From a bacterium (lineage in GTDB: Bacteria > CAIWAD01), in the NCBI GenBank assembly GCA_030429345.1, contig JAUIFJ010000001.1, positions 282,457 to 346,456 on the forward strand: a DNA stretch of 64,000 nt, read 5' to 3'. Positions 46,149 to 55,521 of the stretch are shown here, in pieces. The notes under the pieces are model-generated. The model made no database searches, had not been told where the DNA came from, and saw only the letters and a program-made list of their open reading frames with translations. Each line of letters opens with the position of its first letter. Within the stretch, counting starts at the first letter, position 1. Both the position numbers and the translations under genes were made by a program.

Positions 46149-47647
46149 ACTCCCACCTCTCCCAACGCGAACTGGAATCCTACCTCTGGGGCGCCGCCAC
46201 CCTGCTTCGCGGCCTCATCGACGCCAGCGATTACAAGCAGTACATCTTCCCCTTGCTCTTCTTCAAGCGCCTGTCGGATGTCTGGGACGAAGACTATCGC
46301 GATGCCTTCGAGGAGACCCAGGACCAAGGCTATGCCACAGCCACGGCCAATGACCGTTTCATCATTCCCGATGGCGCCCACTGGCAGGATGCCCGCAAGG
46401 CCTCCCGGAATGTTGGGCGTGTGCTGTTGAATGCCTTCCTGGCCATCGAGAAACACAACCCGCAGCGCCTGCAGGGCGTCTTCGGCAACGCTGCATGGAC
46501 CGACAAGGACCAGTTGCCGGATGCGACCCTCAAGAACCTGATCGAGCACTTCTCTCAGCACACCTTGAGCCTGGCCAATGTCCCCGAGGATGAGCTGGGC
46601 AATGGCTACGAATACCTCATCAAGCAGTTCGCCGACGACAGCGGCCATACGGCGCAGGAGTTCTATACCAACAGAACCCTGGTGCACCTGATGGCCCAGA
46701 TGCTGGAGCCCAAGGCGGGAGAGACGATCTACGATCCGACCTGTGGTACGGGAGGCATGCTGATCTCCTGCCTGGCGGAAGTGAAGCGCAAGGGCGGGGA
46801 TACTCGGACGATGGGGCTCTACGGCCAGGAGCTGATCAACATTACGGCGGCCATCGCCCGGATGAATCTTGTGCTACACGGAGTTTCCGACTTTGATATC
46901 CGCAGCGGAAACACGCTGCATGAACCGGCTCTGGTCGAAGGCGATCGGTTGAAGACCTTTGATGTCGTACTGGCCAATCCGCCCTATTCCATCAAGAAAT
47001 GGAATCGTGAGGCATGGCAGTCAGATCCCTGGGGGCGCAACAGATTTGGGACCCCACCGCAAGGGCGGGCAGACTATGCGTTCTTCCAACATATCCTTTC
47101 AAGCATGGACTCCAGGACTGGGAGATGCGCAATCCTGTTTCCTCATGGTGTTCTCTTTAGAGATGAAGAAGCAGAGATTCGTAAGCAGCTTCTCGAAGCA
47201 GATCTGATTGAATGTGTACTTGGGCTTGGGAAAGGATTGTTCTACAACTCGCCTATGGAAGCATGCGTGATAGTTTGCAGAAGCAAGAAAGCGAAGAAGA
47301 AGCAAGGGCGCATTCTGTTGATTGACGCATCCAAGGAAATCGCGCAGGATCGCTCACAGAGTTTCCTTCTTCCATTTCATCAGAAGACGATTCTCCGTGC
47401 GTATAAGCAGTTTAGAGATATCCCAAGCTTGTCCGCTGTTGTCAGCGTAGAAGACCTGCTGAAGAATGATGGGAATCTGTCTATCCGGTTATTCATCGAG
47501 AGGAAGCGCAGCCTCAGCAACAACATTAGTCCGCAATCGGTTTCGGATATCTGGAGTGAACTGGAAGGCAGCAGCTCCGAGTTTTGGTCGAGAATGGGTG
47601 GATTGGTAGAAACACTCGATAAGCTTAACGACAAGGGTGTGAAGTGA
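46145..47647 (+). CDS. hsdM: Type I restriction-modification methylase HsdM, second copy
   Basis: The protein has 500 residues. I chose the GTG at 46145 because GGAGG lies 9 bases upstream; the alternative GTG at 46136 is too close. It is homologous to the first HsdM along its whole length but clearly divergent. The AdoMet motif is DPTCGTGG (197-204) and the catalytic one NPPY (278-281), so both copies look active. Base composition changes from GC-rich to A+T-richer within this gene, at about 46.95-47.05 kb. It overlaps hsdS by 4 bases (GTGA). Confidence 0.9.
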   Translation: MNSHLSQRELESYLWGAATLLRGLIDASDYKQYIFPLLFFKRLSDVWDEDYRDAFEETQDQGYATATANDRFIIPDGAHWQDARKASRNVGRVLLNAFLAIEKHNPQRLQGVFGNAAWTDKDQLPDATLKNLIEHFSQHTLSLANVPEDELGNGYEYLIKQFADDSGHTAQEFYTNRTLVHLMAQMLEPKAGETIYDPTCGTGGMLISCLAEVKRKGGDTRTMGLYGQELINITAAIARMNLVLHGVSDFDIRSGNTLHEPALVEGDRLKTFDVVLANPPYSIKKWNREAWQSDPWGRNRFGTPPQGRADYAFFQHILSSMDSRTGRCAILFPHGVLFRDEEAEIRKQLLEADLIECVLGLGKGLFYNSPMEACVIVCRSKKAKKKQGRILLIDASKEIAQDRSQSFLLPFHQKTILRAYKQFRDIPSLSAVVSVEDLLKNDGNLSIRLFIERKRSLSNNISPQSVSDIWSELEGSSSEFWSRMGGLVETLDKLNDKGVK

Positions 47648-48831
47648 AGAGAAAGAGCAACTCATACAAACCAGTTGCGTTTGGAGATGTCGTTAACAAC
47701 TCGACACGAGTTTCTATGGATCCTGTAGCAGAGGGATTCGACCGATACATCATTGGCAAGCACATCCCGGCCGATGAAAGTTGTATCACAACATGGAATG
47801 AAGTTGGTGACAGTGATTTTGGTCCGCGAATCAGAACCATATTCGAGCCTGGCGATATTCTCTGTACCACAAGAGGCCCGAAGTTGAAAGTTGCGCGCGT
47901 GGACTTCAGAGGCCTTGGAGCGCATACGAACTTCGTGCTGCGGACGAAAGATGAGAGCATCCTGCTACAATCGTATATGGAGGCAATTGTTCATTCGGAA
48001 TCGTTTCAGCAGCATTTAGTGAACAACTTCCGCGGTTCGGTGAACCTATTCGTGAACTGGTCGGATGCAGCGAAGTACCAGTTCCCCCTGCCACCGCTGG
48101 AGGAGCAGCGGCGGATTGTGGAGGTGCTGCAGGCGGCTAACTCCTCTTACGAGAAACTAATCAAGCTGTTCACGACCTCAAGAGTTCTGTGGCTGTCTAC
48201 CCTTGCGAGCCTTCCTACAGACCGTAGACTTAGGGTTGTTTCTGTCGGCGAGTTACTTACGGACATCGTACCTGGGCGAAGTGTATCCGGAGGCAATGCC
48301 CCCCTTCATGAGTTTGAATTCGCCGTTCTTAAGGTTAGCGCAGTGGATCCACTCGGATTTCATCCGAATGAGTCGAAAGTGCTAGATGACCCTTCTGCTT
48401 TTAGGCCTGACTTCTGTGTTCGTAAGGGAGATTTGCTAATGACTCGTGCGAATACTCCTTCACTAGTTGGTGAGTCTTGTATCGTAGACAAGGACTATCC
48501 GAATCTGATGCTTTGTGATAAGACTCTGCGATTAGTTCCGGCTCGACATGTAAATAAGCGCCTACTTTGGCATCTCTTGCAAAGCCAGGAGTTGCGTCAA
48601 CAGATTACATCTGTTTCAACTGGTACTGGTGGAGCGATGAAGAACATTTCTCAGCAGAAAATTCGTGCACTAAAGATTCTGTATCCAGAAAGCACTGATG
48701 TGGCACACGAGCTCTGTGATACTTTGGATGAGTGCTTCGGTGCGATACGTCATTCGGCAATTCGTCTTAGATCTCAGATGTCGTTGATGAAGTTGTTACT
48801 TAATTCCTCTATTAGAGGAAATTGTCAATGA
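47644..48831 (+). CDS. hsdS: Type I restriction-modification specificity subunit HsdS
   Basis: The protein has 395 residues and a GTG start overlapping the hsdM stop. It holds two target-recognition domains. The first spans about residues 1-145 and ends in the conserved helix region PLPPLEEQRRIVEVLQAANSSY. The second spans about 185-340 and ends in ISQQKIRALKILYPES plus a second helix. Each half reads one part of a split DNA target. The gene is more A+T-rich than hsdR and the first hsdM, as is usual for exchanged hsdS genes. Its end overlaps hsdR by 4 bases. Confidence 0.9.
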   Translation: MKRKSNSYKPVAFGDVVNNSTRVSMDPVAEGFDRYIIGKHIPADESCITTWNEVGDSDFGPRIRTIFEPGDILCTTRGPKLKVARVDFRGLGAHTNFVLRTKDESILLQSYMEAIVHSESFQQHLVNNFRGSVNLFVNWSDAAKYQFPLPPLEEQRRIVEVLQAANSSYEKLIKLFTTSRVLWLSTLASLPTDRRLRVVSVGELLTDIVPGRSVSGGNAPLHEFEFAVLKVSAVDPLGFHPNESKVLDDPSAFRPDFCVRKGDLLMTRANTPSLVGESCIVDKDYPNLMLCDKTLRLVPARHVNKRLLWHLLQSQELRQQITSVSTGTGGAMKNISQQKIRALKILYPESTDVAHELCDTLDECFGAIRHSAIRLRSQMSLMKLLLNSSIRGNCQ

Positions 48832-51794
48832 CATTCAACGAAGCCAACACCGTCGAAGCCTTCATTCGTGACTTGCTCTGCGGTGGTGTCATACACCATT
48901 CTGCGGCTGGCCCTGGCCTGGCGAGCCGATCGGGCAAACTCTCTGGTCTTGGCTGGCATTACCTATCCCATGAGAACCTCCCCCGCCAAGCCCAGGAAGT
49001 CCTGGTCGAGAGCCATCTCAGCGAATCCCTGATCCGCCTGAATCCAGCCATTGCAGAGAACCCGGATCGGGTGGACGATGTACTCCATCGCCTGCGGGCG
49101 ATCACTATGGGGGTGCGCAGTGACGGCCTGGTCAAGGCCAATGAGGAGTTCGCCGCCTGGCTGACCGGCGAGAAGTCGATGCCCTTCTGGGAGAACGGTG
49201 AGCATGTCACAGTCAGGCTGATCGACTTCGAGGACCCGGAGCAGAACCAGTATGTCGTGACACAGCAGTATACCTTCCGTGCCGGGAAGGCCGAGAAGCG
49301 GGCGGATCTGGTGCTGTTGGTCAACGGCATTCCCCTGGTCGTCATCGAGGCCAAGACTCCCGTGCGCTCCAGCCAGAGCTGGCTGGATGGCGCCGTGCAG
49401 GTGCATGACGACTACGAAGTGCACGTTCCCGAGCTCTTCGTCCCCAATGTGTTCTCCGTTGCAACGGAAGGAAAAGAGTACCGCTACGGCTCGATCCGCA
49501 TGCCCGTCGAGTTCTGGGGGCCCTGGCGGCTGGAGGATGAGGAGACCCTGCCCTCGATGAAGCAGGTCGAGCAGGCCGTCCGCTCCATGCTGCGGCCCCA
49601 TGTGCTGCTGGACCTGCTGGCCAACTTCACCTCCTATGCCACACACAAAGGAAAGCAGCGCATCAAGATCATCGCCCGCTACCAGCAGGTGGAGGGCGCG
49701 AACAAGCTTGTGCAGCGAGTGATTGATGGATCTCCGAAGAAAGGGCTGATCTGGCATTTCCAGGGATCGGGCAAGTCCCTGCTGATGCTCTTCGCGGCGC
49801 GCAAGCTGCGGCTGCATCCGGCCTTGAAGAATCCGACCGTCATGGTCGTCGTCGACCGCATCGATCTGGACAGCCAGATCTCGAGCACCTTCTACGCCGC
49901 CGATGCGCCCAATCTGGTCAAAGCCGAGAGCCGCAAGGACCTGCAGAAACTGCTGGGTCGGGATGTGCGCAAGATTATCATCACCACGATTCACAAGTTC
50001 GGCGAGGCCGAGGGCGTGCTCAACGAGCGGGACAACATCATCGTGCTCGTCGACGAGGCCCACCGTACACAGGAAGGCAACCTGGGCCGCGCCATGCGCG
50101 ATGCCCTGCCCAATGCCTTCCTCTTCGGGCTGACGGGCACGCCCATCAACCGCGCTGACAAGAACACCTTCTATGCCTTCGGAGCCGTCGAGGATGCCGG
50201 TGGCTACATGAGCCGCTACGGCTTCGAAGACAGCATTCGCGATGGCGCGACCAAGGAACTGCATTTCGAGCCACGCCTTGTGGACCTGCACCTGGACCAG
50301 GAGCAGATCGACGAAGACTTCCTGCGCCTGACCCAGGATCTGAGCGACGAGGACCGCGACCAAATCAGCAAGCAGGCCGCACGCATGGCCGTGCTGCTCA
50401 AATCGCCGGATCGCATTCAGGCCGTCTGCTCGGACATCGCCCAGCACTTCCAGCAGACCGTAGCTCCGAACGGTTTTGGAGCACAGGTCGTCACCTTCGA
50501 CCGCGAAAGCTGCCTGCTGTACAAGCAGGAACTGGACCGGCACCTGGATCCGGAGATGTCCGACATCGTCATGTCGGTCAATAGCCGGGAGGACCAGTAC
50601 GCGCCCTACAAGCGGGACCGGGATGCGGAAGAGAAACTGCTGGACCGCTTTCGTGATCCAAAAGATCCACTGAAGATCCTCATTGTCACCTCGAAACTGC
50701 TGACGGGCTTCGATGCGCCGATCCTTCAGACGATGTATCTCGACAAGCCCCTGCGGGACCATACTCTGTTGCAGGCCATCTGTCGTACGAATCGCCCTTA
50801 TGGACAACAGAAGTCACACGGCCTGATCGTGGACTACCTGGGCATCTTCGACGATGTGGCCCAGGCGATCCAGTTCGATGAAGAGGGGATCACAAATGTG
50901 GTCTCGAACATCGAGGAGCTGAAGGGGCAATTTCCCGGTGCCATGCAGAAGTGCCTGGAGTACTTCCCCGGAGTCGACCGCAGTGTGGCGGGATACGAGG
51001 GCCTGATGGCGGCACAGGAGTGCCTGCCCAATGTGGATGTCAAGGATCGCTTTGCAGCGGATGTCAGTGTCTTGTCCCGCCTCTGGGAAGCCATTTCACC
51101 GGATCCCATGCTGGGCGAGTATGAGAAGGACTATCGCTGGATCTGCCAGGTCTACGAGTCCGTCAAACCGGTGACGACAACCGGGCGATTGCTGTGGCAC
51201 CGCCTGGGGGCCAAGACGATCGAGCTGATCCACGAGAATGTCCATGTGGACCAGATCCACGACGATCTGGAGACCCTGGTGGTGGATGCCGAACTCCTGG
51301 AAGCCGTGCTGGGGGCACCCGACCCGAAACGGAAATCCAAGGAGATCGAGATCAAGGTCACGCGACGCCTGCGAAAACATCTTCACGATCCCCGCTTCAA
51401 GGCGCTGGCCGAACGGCTGGAAGACCTGCGGCATCGGCACGAGGCCGGGCTGCTGACCAGCATCGAATTCCTGAAGAAGCTGCTCGACCTGGCAACGGAT
51501 GTGCTACAGACCGAGAAAGAGGTGCCTCCGCTGGAGGAAGAAGACCGTGGCAAGGCGGCACTGACGGAACTCTTCGAAGGAGCGCGCAATACGGACACGC
51601 CGATCATTGTCGAACGGATCGTGGAGGACATCGACAAGATCGTGCGCGAAGTGCGCTTCGACGGTTGGCAGAGCACCCACGCCGGGGAGCGGGAAGTCAA
51701 ACGGGCCTTGAGGCAGACCCTGTTCCGGTACAAGCTGCACCAGGATGCGGATCTGTTTGAGCGGGCTTATGGGTATATCCGGCAGTATTATTGA
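48828..51794 (+). CDS. hsdR: Type I restriction-modification endonuclease/translocase HsdR
   Basis: The protein has 988 residues from the ATG at 48828 (a TTG lies 6 bases before it). The nuclease motif is Asp160 ... Glu174-x-Lys176 in RADLVLLVNGIPLVVIEAK. The motor has QGSGKS (Lys316), DEAH (409-412) and the LTGTPIN segment. HsdR translocates DNA and cuts unmethylated targets when joined with HsdM and HsdS. It is full length with no broken motif. It ends the hsdM-hsdM-hsdS-hsdR operon. Confidence 0.93.
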   Translation: MTFNEANTVEAFIRDLLCGGVIHHSAAGPGLASRSGKLSGLGWHYLSHENLPRQAQEVLVESHLSESLIRLNPAIAENPDRVDDVLHRLRAITMGVRSDGLVKANEEFAAWLTGEKSMPFWENGEHVTVRLIDFEDPEQNQYVVTQQYTFRAGKAEKRADLVLLVNGIPLVVIEAKTPVRSSQSWLDGAVQVHDDYEVHVPELFVPNVFSVATEGKEYRYGSIRMPVEFWGPWRLEDEETLPSMKQVEQAVRSMLRPHVLLDLLANFTSYATHKGKQRIKIIARYQQVEGANKLVQRVIDGSPKKGLIWHFQGSGKSLLMLFAARKLRLHPALKNPTVMVVVDRIDLDSQISSTFYAADAPNLVKAESRKDLQKLLGRDVRKIIITTIHKFGEAEGVLNERDNIIVLVDEAHRTQEGNLGRAMRDALPNAFLFGLTGTPINRADKNTFYAFGAVEDAGGYMSRYGFEDSIRDGATKELHFEPRLVDLHLDQEQIDEDFLRLTQDLSDEDRDQISKQAARMAVLLKSPDRIQAVCSDIAQHFQQTVAPNGFGAQVVTFDRESCLLYKQELDRHLDPEMSDIVMSVNSREDQYAPYKRDRDAEEKLLDRFRDPKDPLKILIVTSKLLTGFDAPILQTMYLDKPLRDHTLLQAICRTNRPYGQQKSHGLIVDYLGIFDDVAQAIQFDEEGITNVVSNIEELKGQFPGAMQKCLEYFPGVDRSVAGYEGLMAAQECLPNVDVKDRFAADVSVLSRLWEAISPDPMLGEYEKDYRWICQVYESVKPVTTTGRLLWHRLGAKTIELIHENVHVDQIHDDLETLVVDAELLEAVLGAPDPKRKSKEIEIKVTRRLRKHLHDPRFKALAERLEDLRHRHEAGLLTSIEFLKKLLDLATDVLQTEKEVPPLEEEDRGKAALTELFEGARNTDTPIIVERIVEDIDKIVREVRFDGWQSTHAGEREVKRALRQTLFRYKLHQDADLFERAYGYIRQYY

Positions 51795-51875
51795 GCAAGA
51801 CGGTAAGAAGTCTATCTCTGACAGCTAAACCATATTTCGGGCTGTAACGAATTGAAAGATTGTACGTTGATTGTA

Positions 51876-51904
51876 TTGACAACGATACTTCCGCATGTTA
51901 CTCT
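51876..51904 (+). promoter_or_regulatory. Promoter for the RHH-AlbA_2 pair
   Basis: TTGACA (51876-51881), a 17-base spacer, then TACTCT (51899-51904). It lies 32 bases before the ATG at 51937. The consensus -35 and ideal spacing make it a good sigma-70 candidate. Confidence 0.6.
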
Positions 51905-51936
51905 GTTGCGAAGTGAGAACGCTGCCGGAGGAGCAC

Positions 51937-52608
51937 ATGGCAAAAGAGAAGACTGTTCAATTCCGAATCAGTGAAGCTGATCTACTCAGGATCGACGCTA
52001 TTCTGCCATCGGGGGTCAACAGGTCTAGTTGGATTTCCATGGCAATCATGATTCATCTGGAGAAATTCGAAGGAAGCGCTGCCCTGCGAAAAGAAGCAGG
52101 GCGGATTGAGAACTTGTCTCAGATGGAGGTCCTCTTCCCGAAGCTGGTTACTGAGTGTATCGCGAAAACCCAGCGGGACGAGCTGATGTGGCGGCTTGTA
52201 GAAGACTCGGCGTTGGGGCAGTATGCGGCTCATGATAAACCGTTCTCCTGGCGTCTTAAAGACAACCCGGATGAAAACCGAGTCAGCCTGACAATTACAC
52301 TACCGAATAACCCAGCATGTCTAAACGGTATGACTTACGCGGACTTGGACCAGAAGTTTGCTGAGCCATTATTAGATGGTGTGTGGCGTCAGGTCAATCG
52401 CCCATTGCCCAAGAGCACACGAGCATTTATTGAAAAGACGCATTTGCCAATCTCGAATGACATCGAGCTGGAAACGGAAGGCAAATCTCTTCCGCAACTG
52501 ATCAATGAAGCTAGAACTCAAGGTGATCCGGATTCAAAGCTTCGTGTACATCACCCTGAACAAGGACTTCTGACTTACTCCCTGGGCCAAAGTGAGCTTG
52601 AGTTCTGA
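51937..52608 (+). CDS. Ribbon-helix-helix-like protein of unknown function
   Basis: The protein has 223 residues. The ATG at 51937 follows GGAGGAGC, which decides against the upstream in-frame ATG at 51895. The first 45 residues (KTVQFRISEADLLRIDAI ... RSSWISMAIMIHL) match the strand-helix-helix pattern of RHH DNA-binding proteins. The rest (SLTITLPNNPACLNGMTYADLDQKF) is not recognised. The gene is 35 bases before an AlbA_2-domain gene and shares its lower GC content, suggesting a regulator or antitoxin-like partner, by context only. Confidence 0.6.
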   Translation: MAKEKTVQFRISEADLLRIDAILPSGVNRSSWISMAIMIHLEKFEGSAALRKEAGRIENLSQMEVLFPKLVTECIAKTQRDELMWRLVEDSALGQYAAHDKPFSWRLKDNPDENRVSLTITLPNNPACLNGMTYADLDQKFAEPLLDGVWRQVNRPLPKSTRAFIEKTHLPISNDIELETEGKSLPQLINEARTQGDPDSKLRVHHPEQGLLTYSLGQSELEF

Positions 52609-52643
52609 GGTCGGATGATTGAATTGGATGGACAGTTTCTACA

Positions 52644-54284
52644 ATGGAAACGACCCAAGAGCAACTCCAACAGTGGCTAGATGCCCCGGAAGGTACCCGT
52701 CTAGAGTTTAAAGAGGCTAGGCGGAGATTCGACTTCAAAGAGCTTACGAAGTACTGTGTCGCCATTGCCAATGAAGGCGGTGGCAAGATAATTCTTGGAG
52801 TGACCGATAGACGACCGCGCGAAATCGTCGGTACTCAGGCGTTCCAGGAACCCGGCCGAACAGAGGCTGGTCTGTATCAGAAACTGCATCAGCGAATACC
52901 TGTGGAGGAAGTAAATACCTCCAGAGGACGAATACTGATTGTGCATGTTCCTGGGCGCCTACCAGGAACCCTTTGGCAGATTGATGGCCGATATCTCAAG
53001 AGAGCCGGAGATGACCTTGTACCAATGGGCGATGTGGAGATTCGTGTCGTCTTTGCAGAGACGGGTCCGGATTTTAGCGCGGAGCCTTGCCCAGCAGCCA
53101 GAATGAGTGATTTGGATTCCGCGGCAATTGCTGAGTTTCGTGCTCGTTGGGCACGACGGGATGGCGATGAGCGCAGACGGAACTGGACAGAGGAAGAAAC
53201 CCTGACCAATGCAGAGCTGCTGGTCGAGGGCAGGTTGAACTACGCCGCATTAATTCTACTTGGAACTCACGCAGCACTGGGGCGCTTGCTTGGACAGGCA
53301 GAATTGATTTTTGAGTTCCGTGCTTCGGAAGCCTCCGGCCCGGCCGCTGATCGTGTTGAGTTCCGACGTGGCTTTTTTCTGTGGCACGACGAGATATGGC
53401 AAAGGATCAACCAGCGAAATCAAAGACAAAGTTATCAAGAAGGACTTTTCCGCTACGACCTGCCCACTTTCGATGAAGTTTCTGTTCGGGAAGTGCTGTT
53501 GAATGCAATAGCCCATCGCGACTATCGAGCAGGTGGATCGGTTTTCGTAAGGCAATATTCCCATAGACTGGAAGTGGTCAGTCCTGGCGGCTTGCCTCCT
53601 GGTATTACGACAGAGAACATTCTAGATCAGCAGAATCCGCGCAATCGACGACTGGCGGAGGCCCTCGCGAAATGTGGGCTGATCGAGCGTTCTGGGCAGG
53701 GAATGAATCTGATTTATGAGAGTGCAATTCGACAAGGCAAAGCCTTGCCCAGTTTTTCAGGGACTTCGGATCATGAAGTCCGTGTAACCCTGGATGGCCT
53801 TGTAGCCAGCCCAGCCTTTGTGCGCTACATGGAGCAGCTTGGCGAAGAGCGACTACGGGGTTTTTCTACCTACGACTTTTTGACCCTGGATCATCTGCGA
53901 CGCGAACGACCCCTGCCTGCACATCTGCAGGAGCGTATTCCGAGCCTGGTATCCGCTGGCGCTGTGGAGACCATTGGGCGTGGGCGCGGAACGCGTTACA
54001 TCCTGTCGCGGGATTTGTATGCGGCTATCGGCCGACGCGGCGACTATACTCGCAGAGCCGGGTTGGATCGCGAAACCAATAAGGCCCTGCTTCTCAAGCA
54101 TATCGAAGACAATTCGGAAACCGGCGCAAAAATGGCTGAATTTCGCCAAGTCCTCCCTGCATTAATTCGCTCCAGAATTCAGGTTCTTCTACGAGAATTA
54201 GTTGAAGATGGGCGGATCCACCTCGTTGGCAAAACGAGCGCAGCGCGTTACTACCCGGGCCCGCGCCCAGATCTTGCAACCTGA
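52644..54284 (+). CDS. AlbA_2/Schlafen-domain protein with GHKL-like ATPase region
   Basis: The protein has 546 residues. Residues 10-125 are an AlbA_2 (Schlafen N-terminal) domain: EGTRLEFKEA and IANEGGGKIILGV. The middle has the HATPase_c_4-type region (FDEVSVREVLLNAIAHRDYRAGG ... LEVVSPGGLPPGI). The C-terminal third holds one or two winged-helix segments. Such proteins are annotated as RecG-like or putative transcriptional regulators; several family members occur in defence islands. Nucleic-acid binding is likely, activity unknown. It pairs with the RHH-like gene upstream. Confidence 0.85.
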   Translation: METTQEQLQQWLDAPEGTRLEFKEARRRFDFKELTKYCVAIANEGGGKIILGVTDRRPREIVGTQAFQEPGRTEAGLYQKLHQRIPVEEVNTSRGRILIVHVPGRLPGTLWQIDGRYLKRAGDDLVPMGDVEIRVVFAETGPDFSAEPCPAARMSDLDSAAIAEFRARWARRDGDERRRNWTEEETLTNAELLVEGRLNYAALILLGTHAALGRLLGQAELIFEFRASEASGPAADRVEFRRGFFLWHDEIWQRINQRNQRQSYQEGLFRYDLPTFDEVSVREVLLNAIAHRDYRAGGSVFVRQYSHRLEVVSPGGLPPGITTENILDQQNPRNRRLAEALAKCGLIERSGQGMNLIYESAIRQGKALPSFSGTSDHEVRVTLDGLVASPAFVRYMEQLGEERLRGFSTYDFLTLDHLRRERPLPAHLQERIPSLVSAGAVETIGRGRGTRYILSRDLYAAIGRRGDYTRRAGLDRETNKALLLKHIEDNSETGAKMAEFRQVLPALIRSRIQVLLRELVEDGRIHLVGKTSAARYYPGPRPDLAT

Positions 54285-54617
54285 CGCAACTCGACTGTCC
54301 TTGTTGTTGCAAGCTTTTGCAGCCACCTGTTCTAAGGCTTTGATATTAATAACCATACAAACGAAACATCTTGCAACCTGTCTTGAATATGTTGCAAGTT
54401 GCTGCAACAGCCGTGGAGTGGTCGCTGCGAATCAAACCCGAAGAACCGGTTTTGCAACGACAGCCTGCTTGACGAGGAAGCCACGATTCCCGGCCATGTC
54501 CCAAAGGCGCCCGACTGCGACAGAAACGCCGACGCCGATGACGAACTCCGGCGATCTCTTCTGTAAGGCCAACTGCATCGCCGCAGGATCGAATTTTCAG
54601 TCTGAACGAGGTGCACA
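54285..54617. other. Intergenic stretch with clustered TTGCAA words
   Basis: TTGCAA occurs at 54274 (end of the AlbA_2 gene), 54307, 54371, 54392 and 54452, with CTGCAAC at 54402. TCTTGCAACCTG is repeated (54272 and 54369). A 140-codon frame crosses the stretch but has no family likeness. No RNA gene or terminator is evident. Confidence 0.4.
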
Positions 54618-55487
54618 TTGAGTTCCAAACACCGCAACCCCAACCTCGACCTGCAGCGCCTCTTGCAGGGTCAGGAGTTCAATTCAAAAGAAGAGCTGGA
54701 ACACTTCATGGCCGGCCTTGTCGACAAAGAGCTCCCATCCATTCCGCCGGAGCAGCAGAGCGACGAACAACGCGCCCAGGATCTCGTATACGGAGCCTGG
54801 GAGCTCCCGCCCGGACCCGGCAAGAAGAAGATCATCAAGGCCCTGAACCTGGACCCGGAATGCATCGAGGCCTGGGAGTACATGGGCGCACGCGAGAAGT
54901 CGCCGCAGCTGTCCCTGGTCTTTTTCGAGAAGGGCATCGCCATTGGCAGGGAACGCTTCGGCGGCAAGTATCTCAAGCAGAACCGGGGCCACTTCTGGGG
55001 CCTGCATGAAACACGGCCCTTCATGCGCTGCATGGAGATGTGTGCGGAAAACCTCTACTGGATGGAAAAGCCCCGGGAGGCCGTCGCACTGCTCGAAGAG
55101 CTGATCCGCCTGAACCCCGGCGACAACCAGGGCGTGCGCGGCCGGTTGCAGGCCTGGCTGCTGGAGCTGGGCCTCGTGAAGAAGGCGGGGCGATATCTAG
55201 ATCTCTTTGATGAGGAGCCTTCGGCGAGTCAGCTCTTCAATCGAACCCTGCATGTAATCGTCACACAAGGCGAGTGCCGGGCGGCCCGCTATCGCCTGGA
55301 TCTGGCCAAGCGGCACAACGAACATGTCGTCCCGCTTCTGCTGGCGGCGCAGTCCTTGAAACAGTCTCCCGGTCACTACAGCCCGGGCGAGATGAGCGAA
55401 GCGCAGACCTATGTCTTCCACGCCTGGAGATCCTGGCGAGCTGTAGACGGAGCCCTGGACTGGTTGAAGGAAACCCGGACAGGCTAG
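54618..55487 (+). CDS. TPR-like (ST7-related) protein
   Basis: The protein has 289 residues and a TTG start. Helical repeats are visible (PREAVALLEELIRLNPGDNQG), and KQNRGHFWGLHETRPFMRCM matches a core segment shared by bacterial TPR proteins annotated as ST7-like. There are no signal or membrane segments, so it is cytoplasmic. It is followed after 34 bases by an orphan propeller gene. A protein-protein adaptor role is likely; no partner is known. Confidence 0.6.
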   Translation: MSSKHRNPNLDLQRLLQGQEFNSKEELEHFMAGLVDKELPSIPPEQQSDEQRAQDLVYGAWELPPGPGKKKIIKALNLDPECIEAWEYMGAREKSPQLSLVFFEKGIAIGRERFGGKYLKQNRGHFWGLHETRPFMRCMEMCAENLYWMEKPREAVALLEELIRLNPGDNQGVRGRLQAWLLELGLVKKAGRYLDLFDEEPSASQLFNRTLHVIVTQGECRAARYRLDLAKRHNEHVVPLLLAAQSLKQSPGHYSPGEMSEAQTYVFHAWRSWRAVDGALDWLKETRTG

Positions 55488-55521
55488 CCATCGGATTCGT
55501 GAAGACCGAGGAGGAAAGGAC

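Noticed and set aside
54202..54621. 140-codon frame across the TTGCAA-rich gap
   Set aside because: It overlaps the end of the AlbA_2 gene, has low-complexity Ala/Thr/Cys content and no likeness to known proteins.
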